A stretch of 64,000 nt of DNA, taken from assembly GCF_000190575.1 (NCBI RefSeq), contig NC_015164.1:3620001-3684000 (forward strand). The letters are read 5' to 3'. Both the position numbers and the translations under genes were made by a program. Of this stretch, positions 1-9,444 are shown one piece after another; the stretch's first letter is position 1; every line of letters starts with the position of its first letter. Below the pieces are notes generated by a model. That model saw only the letters and a list, made by a program, of their open reading frames with translations, was not told the origin of the DNA and searched no databases. The stretch is from Phocaeicola salanitronis DSM 18170 (GTDB lineage: Bacteria > Bacteroidota > Bacteroidia > Bacteroidales > Bacteroidaceae).

Positions 1-36
1 ATTAAACAGACTCTAAATGATATCCGTGTTTTTTTG

Positions 37-44
37 TATTTTTG
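37..44 (+). promoter_or_regulatory. -7 box before the hybrid sensor gene
   Basis: TATTTTTG matches the Bacteroidetes -7 consensus TAnnTTTG and lies 16 bases before the ATG at 60. No TTTG stands 19-21 bases upstream, so the -33 half is weak or absent. Confidence 0.4.
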
Positions 45-59
45 TAAAAATGTAAAGGC

Positions 60-3000
60 ATGAGATTCTATATCTTCTTTTTATTCGTATATCTGTGTTG
101 TTCGCTTCGTGCCCAACCTTTGTGTCGGATTCAGCATTATTCGGTGAATGATGGTTTATCGCAAGGTGTTGTTCAGCGTGTTATCCAAGATCATAGAGGA
201 TTTATCTGGTTAGCTACATGGAACGGCTTGGACCGGTATGACGGTTATGGTTTTAAAAATTATAAGATGTCAGCTGACGGGAAAGACCCTTTGACTTCCT
301 ATCGTATGGTTGATATTGTGGAAAACAGCAAAGGTGATATTTGGTGTCTTACTTATGATGAACGGGCTTTTGTATTCGATACGGAAGAAGAATGTTTTAC
401 CGATGTGCTCTCTTCTTTGGAAAAACGTTTAAAGAAGCGTTTGTATGTGACTGATATTGTTACTTTATCAGGAGGAATCTCTTGGATTCTATGTAAAAAC
501 GGATATGCTTGCAGGGTTGACGAGAATAAGATGCCGGAAGAAGAAGGGCTGGTTTTGTATAGTACTGCTGATGTATTGAAAGGCGAGCAGATTTACACGG
601 TGTTCAAAGATTCGGAGGGGGATGAATGGATTCTGACAGATAAAGGAGTCACGATTTTAGGAAAGAAGAACGTAGAAAGTGATTGCCCGTTTAAATTTAT
701 CATGGAATCGGAAAAGCGGATATATTTGATTTCTACTTCGGATAAATTGGCGATTTATGACATGCAGATTGGAAAATTGTCTTTTTTCCAGCCTTCGTAT
801 GCTTTGGGAGAAATTTCCGGTTTGGATAAGCTTTCTGCTGATACATTGGCACTTTCTACCGAGCAAGGCTTGACGCTTTATCTGGCAAGAGAGAAGCGTT
901 TCATTCATCTTGATATAGGAGAACGGGGAACTTTGTCGAATGCGGTGCGCAATCTTTATCTGGATTCTTCTTATCATTGTTGGGTGATTCCGCAAAACGG
1001 AGGAGTGGTAAAGATTGATTTGCATTCTTTAGCGCAAAAGGTCTATCATATTGATGCGACGGTACCTGTCCAGCCTGACCGCAAGCCTACTACTTTCTTC
1101 TATGAGAAGGAGGGAGTATTATGGATATTGCCTTCAAATGGTCAATTATGCTACTACGATTATATGGCTGACAAACTCTCCTATTATTATCAGGATGAAA
1201 AAGAGAAGTCTTCGGCTTACAGCCCCTTTGTGCGGTATATGACGGTAGACCGTCAAGGCAATATGTGGCTGGTTTTGGATTGGGGGGTAGATCAGGTGAT
1301 TCAACTTCCCTATAAGATGCAATTGTACGATATTGATAGCGGAATCGAATTGCGTGCTTTCCTGATTGATGACGAGCGGCGTTTGTGGGTCGGTTCTAAA
1401 ATGGGAATCATCCGTTTGTATGATGAACAAAAGCGTTTTATAGGCTATTTAAGTCCGAAAGGAAAGATAGTGCCTGTTGAAACTTCATTTGCAGGGGGGA
1501 TTTATGCGTTGTTTCAAGACAAAGACGGCGATATTTGGATTGGGACAAACGGTGATGGATTGTATTGGTTCAGAAAAGACGGGAAAGGGGGCTATGAGGC
1601 ATCTCATTACCGGCATGACGATGCCGGCCGGTATAGTGTGTCGGGAAATCGGATATTTTCTTTCTTTCAGGACAGCCGTCATCGCTTGTGGGTAGTATGT
1701 TATCAGAACGGAATCAATTTGGTGAAGAAGGAAGCCGATGAGAAACTTTCGTTCTTGAATTATAATAATGAGATGAAAAGTTATCCGATGGAGATTGGTG
1801 CCAGGGCACGCTGCATGGATGAGTCGGATAACGGTACATTGCTGGTGGGTACGACAAACGGCTTATTGTCTTTTAGCGGTGATTTTCGCCAGCCTGAAGA
1901 AATCAAGTTTTATCACAATGCTAAACATGCCGGGTGCGACTCTTCGCTGGTGGCGAATGATGTGATGGATATTGTGAAAACGAAACAAGGCAATCTTTAT
2001 CTTTTCAGTTTTACTGGAGGCATGAGTTGCGTTGCTTCCCGGAATTTGTTGTCCGATGAATTGCGGTTCAAAACCTATACGCGGAAAGACGGACTGATTT
2101 CCGAACTGGTGCAGGCGGCGGTAGAGGATAGCTTGGGAAATATTTGGATTATACAAGAAAATGCAGTGTCGAAATTCGACCCTGTAACCGGTCGCTTCGA
2201 GAATTACCGTAGCAATTTGTTTCGTACAGCGATGAAGTTTTCAGAAGCGGTGCCAGTTATTGATGCCCGTCGTAATTTGATAGCTGGCACGAATTTGGGC
2301 ATGCTCGAACTGGATATTTCCAGGTTGAGGAAAGCGGCGTATGTCCCTCCGATTAATTTTACGGACATACGGGTGCAAGGCGGAAGAACAGTAGCCTGGT
2401 CTGACAATAAGCGGGAATTGGTCTTGCAGCCAGAAAACCGGAATGTGACTTTCCGGTTTGCCGCAGCCGACTATATTAATACAAAAGACATTCAATACGC
2501 TTATCGTCTGAAAGGATTGGAAAAGGAATGGAACGATGTCGGTCATGGACGTTCTGCACGTTACATGAATATTCCGGCAGGTTCATACGTGTTCGAAGTG
2601 CGTTCTACAGATAGCGATGGTGTGTGGCTCAACAATGTCACTTCGTTACGTGTGACGGTTCGTCCATGGTTTCACGAAACTTTTTGGGCATGGTTGGTGT
2701 ATGCTTTGACGGCTTTCATTTTCATTGGCATAGTCGTTTATATATTGTTTTATATTTATCGCCTGCGCCATAGCATCAAGGTCGAACAGCAGTTGGCAGA
2801 TATCAAATTGCGCTTTTTTACCGACATATCCCATGAGTTGCGCACACCGCTTACTTTGATTATTGCGCCCTTGTCGGCGGTGCTTGCTCACGAGCAATTG
2901 TCGGAGAAGGCGCGTCAGAATCTTGTGACCGTAGAGAAAAATGCTCAGCGTATGTTGCGTATGATGAATCAGATATTAGATTTCCGGAAAATCCAAAAAG

Positions 3001-4388
3001 GGAAGATGAAGCTCTTTATGGAGCGTATCGAAATCGTTGGGACATTGCGTTCTGTTTTAGACAATTTCTCATCGCTGGCAACCGAGAAGCACATCCGGAT
3101 GTCCTTGCAGGCCGATGCGGACGAGATGTATATATGGACAGACCCTGATAAGTTCGATAAGATTTTCTTTAATCTTTTGTCCAATGCGTTCAAGTATACT
3201 CCCGAAGGTAAATGTATTACCGTCTGTGTGAAGTTGGAGAAAGAATGCTTGCAAGTCCGGGTTTCAGATCAAGGCGTGGGCATAGACGATTCGGTAGTGA
3301 AGAATATTTTTAACCGTTTCGAGACTTTGGGGACACTTATCGGTCAACCTTCTTCGGGCATCGGCTTGGCGTTGGTAAAAGACATGGTGCAATTGCTTCA
3401 CGGTACGATTCAGGTCGAAAGCCGGGTAGGGAAAGGGAGCGATTTTATCGTGACGCTTCCGTCTGATAAACAAGTTTTCTCGGACAATAAGCAAATAGAA
3501 TGGGTTTTGAAAGACGAATGCGATAAGGCTGTGCCTGCTTCAATGTCTGCAGGGCTTGAAAAAAAATCCGAAGAAGAGATGCAGGACGGTCGCCTCTCTA
3601 TTCTGATAGTAGAAGATAACGATGAGTTGCGCACCTCTCTCGCCGATATTTTATCCGTCCGTTATCGTGTCCTGACCGCCGTTAATGGAGAAGCCGGATG
3701 GGATATGGCACGCAAGGAATTGCCGGACATGATTCTTACCGATGTCATGATGCCTGTGATGGACGGGTTGGAAATGGTCCGGCAGTTGAAAAACGATGCT
3801 GAAGTCTGCCATATTCCGATTATTGTATTGTCTGCCAAAGCATCGTTGGACGACCGCATTCAGGCGTTAGACCAAGGCATTGATGACTATATTACCAAAC
3901 CTTTCAGCGCTGCTTACCTGGAGGCGCGCATCGGGCAGGTTTTCAGGCAACGCGAACGTTTGCAGGAGGCTTATTTTTCACGCTTTTCCGGGAAAAAGGA
4001 GGACGAAAAACAGAAGTCTCTGCTTGAGTTGGCTCCTTCTCAGCCTCAGGTGACCCGTTTAGATGAAGCCTTCATGCAAAAGGTGGTCGACTTTATCGAA
4101 TGTAATATGGACAATGCCAATTTGGAAATCGAGGAAGTGGCAGCCCATGTATGTTTGAGCCGTACCGTATTCTATCGGAAACTGAAGTCCATTGTAGGGA
4201 TGACTCCGGTCGAATTTATTCGTGGAATCCGCCTCAAACGTGCCGAACAGTTGATAGTGTCCTCCGATTACACTTTTTCTCAGATAGCCTATATGACCGG
4301 CTTTGCCGACCCGAAATATTTCGGCAAATGTTTTAAGAAAGCCACCGGAATGACACCTTCCGAGTATAAACAGGCAAAAAGTGAATGA
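60..4388 (+). CDS. Hybrid two-component sensor/response regulator (HTCS)
   Basis: One-protein signalling system that senses a periplasmic ligand, usually a glycan fragment in this family, and controls transcription in the cytoplasm. In order along 1442 residues: signal peptide (about 1-18), two-component-regulator propeller repeats (about 25-750), a Y_Y_Y domain (about 770-835), one membrane segment (about 860-885), HisKA with the H box SHELRTPLTL (phospho-acceptor His about 925), HATPase with NLLSNAFKYTP and GIGLALVKD, a receiver domain with LTDVMMPVMDG (Asp about 1228), and a C-terminal AraC-type HTH ending in FADPKYFGKCFKK. All catalytic motifs are intact and the length is normal for the family. 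HTCS genes usually sit beside the polysaccharide locus they control. The downstream genes here are housekeeping, so any target locus would lie left of the window or elsewhere. Confidence 0.95.
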   Translation: MRFYIFFLFVYLCCSLRAQPLCRIQHYSVNDGLSQGVVQRVIQDHRGFIWLATWNGLDRYDGYGFKNYKMSADGKDPLTSYRMVDIVENSKGDIWCLTYDERAFVFDTEEECFTDVLSSLEKRLKKRLYVTDIVTLSGGISWILCKNGYACRVDENKMPEEEGLVLYSTADVLKGEQIYTVFKDSEGDEWILTDKGVTILGKKNVESDCPFKFIMESEKRIYLISTSDKLAIYDMQIGKLSFFQPSYALGEISGLDKLSADTLALSTEQGLTLYLAREKRFIHLDIGERGTLSNAVRNLYLDSSYHCWVIPQNGGVVKIDLHSLAQKVYHIDATVPVQPDRKPTTFFYEKEGVLWILPSNGQLCYYDYMADKLSYYYQDEKEKSSAYSPFVRYMTVDRQGNMWLVLDWGVDQVIQLPYKMQLYDIDSGIELRAFLIDDERRLWVGSKMGIIRLYDEQKRFIGYLSPKGKIVPVETSFAGGIYALFQDKDGDIWIGTNGDGLYWFRKDGKGGYEASHYRHDDAGRYSVSGNRIFSFFQDSRHRLWVVCYQNGINLVKKEADEKLSFLNYNNEMKSYPMEIGARARCMDESDNGTLLVGTTNGLLSFSGDFRQPEEIKFYHNAKHAGCDSSLVANDVMDIVKTKQGNLYLFSFTGGMSCVASRNLLSDELRFKTYTRKDGLISELVQAAVEDSLGNIWIIQENAVSKFDPVTGRFENYRSNLFRTAMKFSEAVPVIDARRNLIAGTNLGMLELDISRLRKAAYVPPINFTDIRVQGGRTVAWSDNKRELVLQPENRNVTFRFAAADYINTKDIQYAYRLKGLEKEWNDVGHGRSARYMNIPAGSYVFEVRSTDSDGVWLNNVTSLRVTVRPWFHETFWAWLVYALTAFIFIGIVVYILFYIYRLRHSIKVEQQLADIKLRFFTDISHELRTPLTLIIAPLSAVLAHEQLSEKARQNLVTVEKNAQRMLRMMNQILDFRKIQKGKMKLFMERIEIVGTLRSVLDNFSSLATEKHIRMSLQADADEMYIWTDPDKFDKIFFNLLSNAFKYTPEGKCITVCVKLEKECLQVRVSDQGVGIDDSVVKNIFNRFETLGTLIGQPSSGIGLALVKDMVQLLHGTIQVESRVGKGSDFIVTLPSDKQVFSDNKQIEWVLKDECDKAVPASMSAGLEKKSEEEMQDGRLSILIVEDNDELRTSLADILSVRYRVLTAVNGEAGWDMARKELPDMILTDVMMPVMDGLEMVRQLKNDAEVCHIPIIVLSAKASLDDRIQALDQGIDDYITKPFSAAYLEARIGQVFRQRERLQEAYFSRFSGKKEDEKQKSLLELAPSQPQVTRLDEAFMQKVVDFIECNMDNANLEIEEVAAHVCLSRTVFYRKLKSIVGMTPVEFIRGIRLKRAEQLIVSSDYTFSQIAYMTGFADPKYFGKCFKKATGMTPSEYKQAKSE

Positions 4389-4439
4389 CGGAGCTTTTGA
4401 AGTTATGTTGTTTTTGCATCGAGTATCAAGTTTTTTTCA

Positions 4440-4447
4440 TACCTTTG
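4440..4447 (+). promoter_or_regulatory. -7 box before the hypothetical/UDG-like pair
   Basis: TACCTTTG fits the Bacteroidetes -7 box and lies 37 bases before the ATG at 4485. A TTTG lies 23 bases upstream, slightly farther than usual. Confidence 0.45.
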
Positions 4448-4484
4448 TCCCATTCATTTACAATAAATAAAAAAGCAAGAGACG

Positions 4485-5108
4485 ATGAGTATATTTTCAA
4501 AGCTTTTCAAGAAGAAAACAACGGAAGAAGAAGCTGCGGCCGTAGGCGGAGTAGAAGATTTTATGACTTTGATACGGGTGTATTATCAGGCGGTTATGGC
4601 AGCGCAACTGGGTATCAGTAATATTAATGCCTTGCCCGACATGGCTGTGTTTAAGCGTACGCTGAAAATCCCTACCCAAAATAACAAGTTGGGGCTGGCG
4701 GAACGTTCGCGGTGTAAGAAAATGCTGACAGACATTTACGGCATCAATGATTTCTTCTTCAAAGAGATAGACGCATCCATCAAGAAACATTGCAAGAATG
4801 TGAATGCGGTCCAAAATTATTTTTTCATGTTCCAGGGATTCAGCCAGGACCTGATGATGGTGGTGGGCAATCTGATGCAATGGAAATTCCGTATGCCGGG
4901 CATTTTCAAAAAAGCCCTGCGCGGCATGACCGAAAAGACCGTTCACGATATTTTGACCCGCACGAACTGGAAAGACGATAGTGTGCGCAAGACTTGCCTT
5001 AACATCCGCCAATACCAGCATGCGCTGGGATATAGCGAAAGCTGGATGTCAGAATACGTCTATAACATCGTTGTACTGGCGAAGAAAGAGCCGAAACCCA
5101 AAGAGTAA
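4485..5108 (+). CDS. Conserved hypothetical protein (207 aa)
   Basis: I do not recognise a named domain. The protein starts MSIFSKLFKKK, a basic amphipathic N-terminus, followed by an acidic stretch (TEEEAA) and a largely helical body with several Lys/Arg-rich segments. No signal peptide or membrane segment is visible, so it is probably cytoplasmic, perhaps touching the membrane through its N-terminus. The next gene starts 3 bases after its stop, so the two are likely co-transcribed from the -7 box at 4440. Genes of this size and composition are common as conserved hypotheticals in Bacteroides; function unknown. Confidence 0.8.
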   Translation: MSIFSKLFKKKTTEEEAAAVGGVEDFMTLIRVYYQAVMAAQLGISNINALPDMAVFKRTLKIPTQNNKLGLAERSRCKKMLTDIYGINDFFFKEIDASIKKHCKNVNAVQNYFFMFQGFSQDLMMVVGNLMQWKFRMPGIFKKALRGMTEKTVHDILTRTNWKDDSVRKTCLNIRQYQHALGYSESWMSEYVYNIVVLAKKEPKPKE

Positions 5109-5111
5109 CGG

Positions 5112-5693
5112 ATGGAAGGCATTGTTGAAAGCCATCCGCTTGAACCGTTCCTTCCCGGCAACGCAGTCTTGTTGATGCTGGGAAGTTTTCCGCCCCAAAA
5201 GAAACGCTGGAGCATGGATTTCTTTTATCCGAATTGGAACAACGATATGTGGCGGATTTTCGGTCTGGTCTTTTTTAATCAGAAAGACTATTTCGTCTTG
5301 CCTGATAAGAAGTCATTCGACAAAGAGCGCATTGTTGGATTTTTGGTAGAAAAGGGAATCGCGCTCTACGATACGGCATGTGTGGTGAAACGCCTGCAGA
5401 ATAATGCTTCGGACAAATTCTTGGAGGTGGTAGAACCAACAGATGTTGATTTGCTCTTGAAACGGCTTCCTGCATGTCGGGCAATAGCCGTTACGGGGCA
5501 GAAAGCTACTGATACGATTTGTGCGCGAATGCGGATTGAAGAGCCGCCTATGGGAGGTAAAAGCCGGTTTGAGCATGGAGGCTTGCCTTTTCACCTTTAC
5601 CGGATGCCTTCTTCCAGCCGTGCTTATCCGCTTAAATTGGAGAAAAAAGCCGAAATCTATCAGACGATGTTTGAAGAAACCGGGATTTTATGA
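5112..5693 (+). CDS. Uracil-DNA glycosylase superfamily protein
   Basis: Likely base-excision DNA repair enzyme of the UDG superfamily. The N-terminal GSFPP motif (about residues 23-27) is in the place of the family's first active-site loop, and an aromatic cluster (FFYPNWNND) follows, as in the TDG/Mug-like group in Bacteroidetes. The C-terminal PSSSRAY segment occupies the position of the leucine-loop motif HPS. At 193 aa it is slightly short, like other members of this branch. It sits 3 bases behind the hypothetical gene and just before tRNA-Trp. The family call is inferred from motifs; substrate (U or other damaged base) cannot be told. Confidence 0.7.
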   Translation: MEGIVESHPLEPFLPGNAVLLMLGSFPPQKKRWSMDFFYPNWNNDMWRIFGLVFFNQKDYFVLPDKKSFDKERIVGFLVEKGIALYDTACVVKRLQNNASDKFLEVVEPTDVDLLLKRLPACRAIAVTGQKATDTICARMRIEEPPMGGKSRFEHGGLPFHLYRMPSSSRAYPLKLEKKAEIYQTMFEETGIL

Positions 5694-5722
5694 ACCGGAT
5701 AAGATAAAAAATCCTTGAAGCA

Positions 5723-5753
5723 TTTGGAAGATTCAAAAAATATCGTACCTTTG
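5723..5753 (+). promoter_or_regulatory. Promoter of tRNA-Trp
   Basis: TTTG at 5723-5726, a 19-base spacer and TACCTTTG at 5746-5753 form a near-perfect Bacteroidetes promoter. The predicted start lies just before the tRNA at 5765. Confidence 0.8.
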
Positions 5754-5764
5754 CACTCGCAATT

Positions 5765-5837
5765 ACGGGAATAGCTCAGTTGGTAGAGCATCGGTCTCCA
5801 AAACCGAGTGTCGGGAGTTCGAGTCTCTCTTCCCGTG
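5765..5837 (+). tRNA. tRNA-Trp (anticodon CCA)
   Basis: A 73-base cloverleaf. The acceptor ACGGGAA pairs with TTCCCGT, the D-arm is GCTC/GAGC, the anticodon stem TCGGT/ACCGA has loop CTCCAAA (anticodon CCA), the T-arm has TTCGAGT, and the discriminator base is G. CCA is not encoded. The canonical promoter at 5723 and the hairpin terminator at 5844 frame it as a single-gene transcript. Confidence 0.95.
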
Positions 5838-5843
5838 CAGAAT

Positions 5844-5879
5844 GAGCTGTAACTGATTTCAAGTTGCAGCTCGTTTTTT
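5844..5879 (+). terminator. Intrinsic terminator after tRNA-Trp
   Basis: An 11-bp stem (5844-5854 with 5862-5872, one wobble) with a 7-base loop, followed by a run of six T at 5874-5879. Confidence 0.85.
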
Positions 5880-5977
5880 GTCTGAAAACGTCCAAATTCT
5901 AACTTTTTCAAAAATAAAAGCGCAAAAATTTTTGTATTTATATTCAATCCATTATATTTGTGTAGAATTTGGTAAAA

Positions 5978-6271
5978 ATGACAGAAGAAGACAAAAGGCT
6001 ATTGAAGACGTTCGAAGGCAAATTGCAAAATCTGATTTATCTGTTCGGGGAACAAAAGAAAGAAATAGCAATGCTGCGTCAGCTTCTTGTAGCAAAAGAA
6101 GCGGAAATCGTGCGTCTGGAAGAAAGCCGGAAAGAATTGGAGTCAAAATATGCCAACTTGAAAGCGGCCCGCATAATCAGTATCAACGATAACGAACTCC
6201 GAGATACCAAGAAACGGTTGGCGGACCTCGTGCGTGAAGTCGACAAATGCATCGCTTTGCTGAATGAATGA
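5978..6271 (+). CDS. Small coiled-coil protein, ZapB-like position
   Basis: Almost entirely heptad-rich coiled coil (LEESRKELESKYANLKAA), 97 aa, with no membrane segment. I chose the ATG at 5978 rather than the in-frame TTG at 5969. It ends 18 bases before zapA. In many bacteria a short coiled-coil partner (ZapB or a functional analogue) cooperates with ZapA at the FtsZ ring, so a cell-division role is the natural inference from position and shape. The sequence is too low in complexity to prove homology. Confidence 0.7.
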   Translation: MTEEDKRLLKTFEGKLQNLIYLFGEQKKEIAMLRQLLVAKEAEIVRLEESRKELESKYANLKAARIISINDNELRDTKKRLADLVREVDKCIALLNE

Positions 6272-6289
6272 CATAAAGGTGAACGAGTC

Positions 6290-6592
6290 ATGGAGGACGA
6301 CAAATTTAAAATACATCTGCTGATTGATAATGAACGGTATCCGTTGACCATCTTCCGGAAAGACGAGCAACTGTACCGCGATGCAGCCAAACAGATTGAC
6401 TATAAACTAAACAAATACCGGAGTATGTATCCGAGCTTCAGCGCGACGACACATTGGGCGATGGCAGCCTTGGAGTTGTCGTTCGAGAATATCTCGATGA
6501 AAGACCGGAACGATACCCAGCCGTACACAGAGAAAATCCGGCAGCTGATGGAAGACGTAGAAACGTGTATCCGTCCGCAAACGGACGAATAA
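6290..6592 (+). CDS. zapA: Cell division protein ZapA
   Basis: FtsZ-associated protein that bundles and stabilises FtsZ filaments at mid-cell. The 100-residue protein has the ZapA layout: an N-terminal globular part starting with IHLLIDNERYPLTI (a beta hairpin typical of the family), the YRDAAKQIDYKLNKYR helix, then ALELSFENISMK and a C-terminal coiled coil. Size is normal. It follows the coiled-coil gene in one operon, which ends at the hairpin terminator at 6636. Confidence 0.85.
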   Translation: MEDDKFKIHLLIDNERYPLTIFRKDEQLYRDAAKQIDYKLNKYRSMYPSFSATTHWAMAALELSFENISMKDRNDTQPYTEKIRQLMEDVETCIRPQTDE

Positions 6593-6635
6593 AGTGTTAG
6601 GAACGTTTAGTTTTGTTGAATAAAGAAAGATTTTG

Positions 6636-6682
6636 CGCACAAACCGATATGCCCGTGTACGGCTGGCGGTCTGTGCGTTTTT
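6636..6682 (+). terminator. Intrinsic terminator between zapA and rny
   Basis: CGCACA and ACCG pair with CGGT and TGTGCG across one mismatch. An inner small hairpin (GCC-CG/CG-GC) lies in the loop and TTTTT follows at 6678-6682. It separates the zap pair from rny. Confidence 0.65.
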
Positions 6683-6709
6683 GTTTATATATAAATTTAA
6701 TTTGTAATA

Positions 6710-8242
6710 ATGAATACAGTAATATTTACGGTCATTGCCTTCCTGATAGGAGGAGCACTTTCGTACGCATTCTTCAAGTATGGCTTGAAATCGCGTTACG
6801 ATAAAATTATAAAGGAAGCTGAAACTGAAGCAGAAGTCATTAAAAAAAATAAGCTGCTTGAAGTAAAGGAAAAGTTTCTGAACAAGAAAGCTGAGTTGGA
6901 AAAAGAAGTGGCTGCACGCAACCAGAAAATCCAGCAGGTCGAAAACAAACTGAAGCAGCGCGAAATGGTGTTAAGCCAGAAGCATGAAGAACTTCAGCGC
7001 AAACGCAACGAAACGGAAGCCATCCGTGAGAACCTGGATGCTCAGTTGGTAGTCATCGACAAAAAGAAAGAAGAGTTGGACAACCTTCAGATACAAGAGC
7101 GCAAAAAACTGGAAGCTTTGTCGGGGCTTTCGGCGGAAGAAGCCAAAGAACGCCTTGTGGAATCGCTTAAGGAAGAAGCCAAAACGCAGGCACAATCGTA
7201 TATCAATGACATTATGGACGATGCCAAAATGTCTGCCAACCGGGAAGCCAAACGCATCGTGATACAAACCATTCAGCGGATTGCCACTGAAACGGCTATC
7301 GAAAACTCCGTAACGGTGTTCCATATCGAGTCTGATGAAATAAAAGGACGCATCATCGGGCGTGAAGGACGCAACATTCGTGCCCTTGAAGCTGCTACAG
7401 GAGTGGAAATCGTAGTAGATGACACCCCCGAAGCCATCGTCCTTTCGGCGTTTGACCCTGTGCGTCGCGAGATAGCGCGGTTGGCGCTTCATCAACTGGT
7501 GACCGATGGGCGTATCCATCCCGCACGTATTGAAGAAGTCGTGGCGAAGGTGAAGAAACAGGTGGAAGACGAAATTATCGAAACGGGAAAGCGTACCACC
7601 ATCGATCTTGGCATTCATGGCTTGCATCCCGAACTTATCCGCATCATAGGAAAGATGAAATACCGTTCGTCGTACGGGCAGAACCTTTTGCAACATGCAC
7701 GTGAGACCGCTAACCTCTGCGCCGTCATGGCTTCTGAACTGGGATTGAATCCAAAGAAAGCCAAACGTGCCGGCTTGCTTCATGACATTGGTAAGGTGCC
7801 TGATGAAGAGCCCGAATTGCCACACGCATTATTGGGTATGAAATTGGCAGAGAAATACAAGGAAAAGCCTGATATATGCAATGCCATTGGCGCTCACCAC
7901 GATGAGATAGAAATGACCAGTCTTTTAGCGCCTATCGTACAGGTATGCGATGCTATTTCAGGAGCACGTCCAGGTGCACGCCGTGAAATTGTAGAAGCTT
8001 ATATCAAGCGTTTGAACGACCTGGAACAACTCGCTATGTCTTATCCAGGTGTTACGAAGACATACGCTATTCAGGCAGGGCGTGAACTCCGTGTCATCGT
8101 AGGAGCTGATAAGATTGATGATAAGCAGACAGAAAGCTTGTCCGCCGAGATAGCAAAGAAAATTCAAGACGAAATGACTTATCCGGGACAAGTGAAGATT
8201 ACGGTTATTCGCGAAACGCGTGCTGTAAGTTTTGCGAAATAA
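6710..8242 (+). CDS. rny: Ribonuclease Y
   Basis: Membrane-anchored endoribonuclease that starts mRNA decay. In 510 residues: an N-terminal membrane segment (about 3-22), a long coiled coil (about 30-170), a KH RNA-binding domain with [15 protein letters not shown] (about 218-232), and an HD phosphohydrolase domain with LLHDIGKV and later HHDEIE, carrying the metal ligands. Length and order match the family exactly. It has its own gap after the zapA terminator and is followed by the strong terminator at 8294. Confidence 0.97.
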   Translation: MNTVIFTVIAFLIGGALSYAFFKYGLKSRYDKIIKEAETEAEVIKKNKLLEVKEKFLNKKAELEKEVAARNQKIQQVENKLKQREMVLSQKHEELQRKRNETEAIRENLDAQLVVIDKKKEELDNLQIQERKKLEALSGLSAEEAKERLVESLKEEAKTQAQSYINDIMDDAKMSANREAKRIVIQTIQRIATETAIENSVTVFHIESDEIKGRIIGREGRNIRALEAATGVEIVVDDTPEAIVLSAFDPVRREIARLALHQLVTDGRIHPARIEEVVAKVKKQVEDEIIETGKRTTIDLGIHGLHPELIRIIGKMKYRSSYGQNLLQHARETANLCAVMASELGLNPKKAKRAGLLHDIGKVPDEEPELPHALLGMKLAEKYKEKPDICNAIGAHHDEIEMTSLLAPIVQVCDAISGARPGARREIVEAYIKRLNDLEQLAMSYPGVTKTYAIQAGRELRVIVGADKIDDKQTESLSAEIAKKIQDEMTYPGQVKITVIRETRAVSFAK

Positions 8243-8293
8243 GACGTTTTACTACATTAGAGAGTAAAGTCAAGATAAAATTTGATTATTAAA

Positions 8294-8331
8294 AAGTAAT
8301 GTCATAGAAATGGGATGGCATTACTTTTTTT
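8294..8331 (+). terminator. Intrinsic terminator of rny
   Basis: A 12-bp stem (8294-8305 with 8315-8326, one wobble) with a 9-base loop, running into a tract of seven T. Confidence 0.85.
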
Positions 8332-8351
8332 GTATCTTTAGGGATTCAATC

Positions 8352-8383
8352 TTTGGTGAAAATAAAGAAAAAGCGTATCTTTG
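8352..8383 (+). promoter_or_regulatory. Promoter of the DUF1573 gene
   Basis: TTTG at 8352-8355, a 20-base spacer and TATCTTTG at 8376-8383 give a canonical Bacteroidetes promoter 26 bases before the start codon. Confidence 0.8.
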
Positions 8384-8408
8384 AGCGTTTTAAATAAAAA
8401 AAACTCTC

Positions 8409-8804
8409 ATGAAACGAATTTTTTCCACTTTATGCTTTGTGGCAATGATGGTAGCAGTGCTTGCGGCTGGTACTGCTGAAATTAAATTCGACCAAACTTC
8501 GCATAGCTTTGGTTCTTTCTCTGCGGATAGTCCTAAAGTGACTTGTAAATTTAAGTTTACGAATACTGGGAATGGCCCCTTGGTAATCCATCAGGCTATA
8601 GCCTCCTGCGGATGTACGGTGCCTCAATACCCCAAAGAACCGATCAAGCCAGGCGAAAGCGGGGAAATTACCGTGACCTATAATGGTGCGGGCAAGTTCC
8701 CCGGACACTTCCGCAAAAGCATTACGTTGCGTACCAATGCCAAACAAGAAGTTGTTCGTCTTTATGTCGAAGGCGACATGACTCCGGCTTCTGATATTGA
8801 CTAG
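8409..8804 (+). CDS. DUF1573 exported protein
   Basis: Small exported protein of 131 aa. The signal peptide (about 1-20, ending VLAAG) is followed by a single immunoglobulin-like DUF1573 domain that begins EIKFDQTSHSFGSF. The family signature SCGCTVPQYPKEPIKPG is present, as is the strand motif GEITVTYN. The biological role of DUF1573 is not established. Its stop codon overlaps the stop of the convergent barrel gene: both read TAG from the shared palindrome CTAG at 8801-8804, so the two genes have no spacer between them. Confidence 0.9.
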   Translation: MKRIFSTLCFVAMMVAVLAAGTAEIKFDQTSHSFGSFSADSPKVTCKFKFTNTGNGPLVIHQAIASCGCTVPQYPKEPIKPGESGEITVTYNGAGKFPGHFRKSITLRTNAKQEVVRLYVEGDMTPASDID

Positions 8805-9430
8805 AAGATAACGCCAAGACGGAAACCCACGTTGTTTTGCCCGTCTATGCCTTCGCCGGTTAAAGTTTGGGCCTGGTTGGTCATATAACTGTAATAACCG
8901 GCTACATGGAATCCCATGCGCTTGTTCGTGAATGGGAAAATCTTCAGGCCTATTTCGGGTGAGGCATAAAATCCCCACGGGTTATCATATACGCCTCCGG
9001 TTCCGTAATAGGTCGTATAGCGGGTATAGACCGCACCCGCTTTCACGCCAATGTAAGGCTTTACACCCTTGCTCGGGTAAACGTTGTATGCGGTGGTAAT
9101 GCCGAAGGGCAATTGATAAGCAGAACGCTGTTGGTCGGTTGTAAGCGATTCGGTAGGCGAGAGGGAGATGGTTTGTCTTCCTATATACTTATGGTTGGTA
9201 TGGAAGTTGATGAATGCACCTACCGACCAGCGTGGAGCAATATCATACGTTCCTTCAAAGTTCATTCCCCATCCGCTTATTTTGTCGGCAAAGTCCGTTG
9301 AATAAGGAGCGTTCATCTGCCAGTCGATGGTGAGATGCATTTTGTCCGAATCCCATTGTGCATGGCTTTGTAAAGCGAACATCGAAAATACACAAAGTGT
9401 AAGCGCTATTTTCTTATAAAATGTTTTCAT
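8801..9430 (-). CDS. Small outer-membrane beta-barrel protein
   Basis: Probable outer-membrane protein of 209 aa. The start MKTFYKKIALTL gives a clean signal peptide ending QSHAQ and is preceded by an AGGAGG-like ribosome site; an upstream in-frame ATG at 9448 is less likely. The mature part alternates aromatic and polar residues in amphipathic strands (GWGMNFEGTYD, YIGVKAGAVYTRYT, FYASPEIGLKIF) and ends NVGFRLGVIF, with the terminal aromatic residue expected of a barrel. It fits the porin-family/OMP_b-brl group. No substrate is evident. It is followed in transcription by convergent DUF1573 and preceded by the DUF4136 lipoprotein gene 14 bases away. Confidence 0.8.
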   Translation of the reverse strand: MKTFYKKIALTLCVFSMFALQSHAQWDSDKMHLTIDWQMNAPYSTDFADKISGWGMNFEGTYDIAPRWSVGAFINFHTNHKYIGRQTISLSPTESLTTDQQRSAYQLPFGITTAYNVYPSKGVKPYIGVKAGAVYTRYTTYYGTGGVYDNPWGFYASPEIGLKIFPFTNKRMGFHVAGYYSYMTNQAQTLTGEGIDGQNNVGFRLGVIF

Positions 9431-9444
9431 TGTTTTTCCTCCTG

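Noticed and set aside
5660..5947. 95-codon minus-strand ORF
   Set aside because: It is antisense to tRNA-Trp and the tail of the UDG-like gene.
6593..6709. Possible 6S RNA between zapA and rny, because ssrS follows zapA in many bacteria
   Set aside because: The gap is only 117 bases and is explained by a terminator hairpin. The long, bulged duplex of 6S RNA is not visible.
6971..7825. 284-codon minus-strand ORF opposite rny
   Set aside because: A long shadow frame of the well-supported RNase Y gene; its residues resemble no protein family.
8801..8804. Shared stop codons CTAG of convergent genes
   Set aside because: Recorded in the gene entries; it follows from tight packing and is not a feature by itself.
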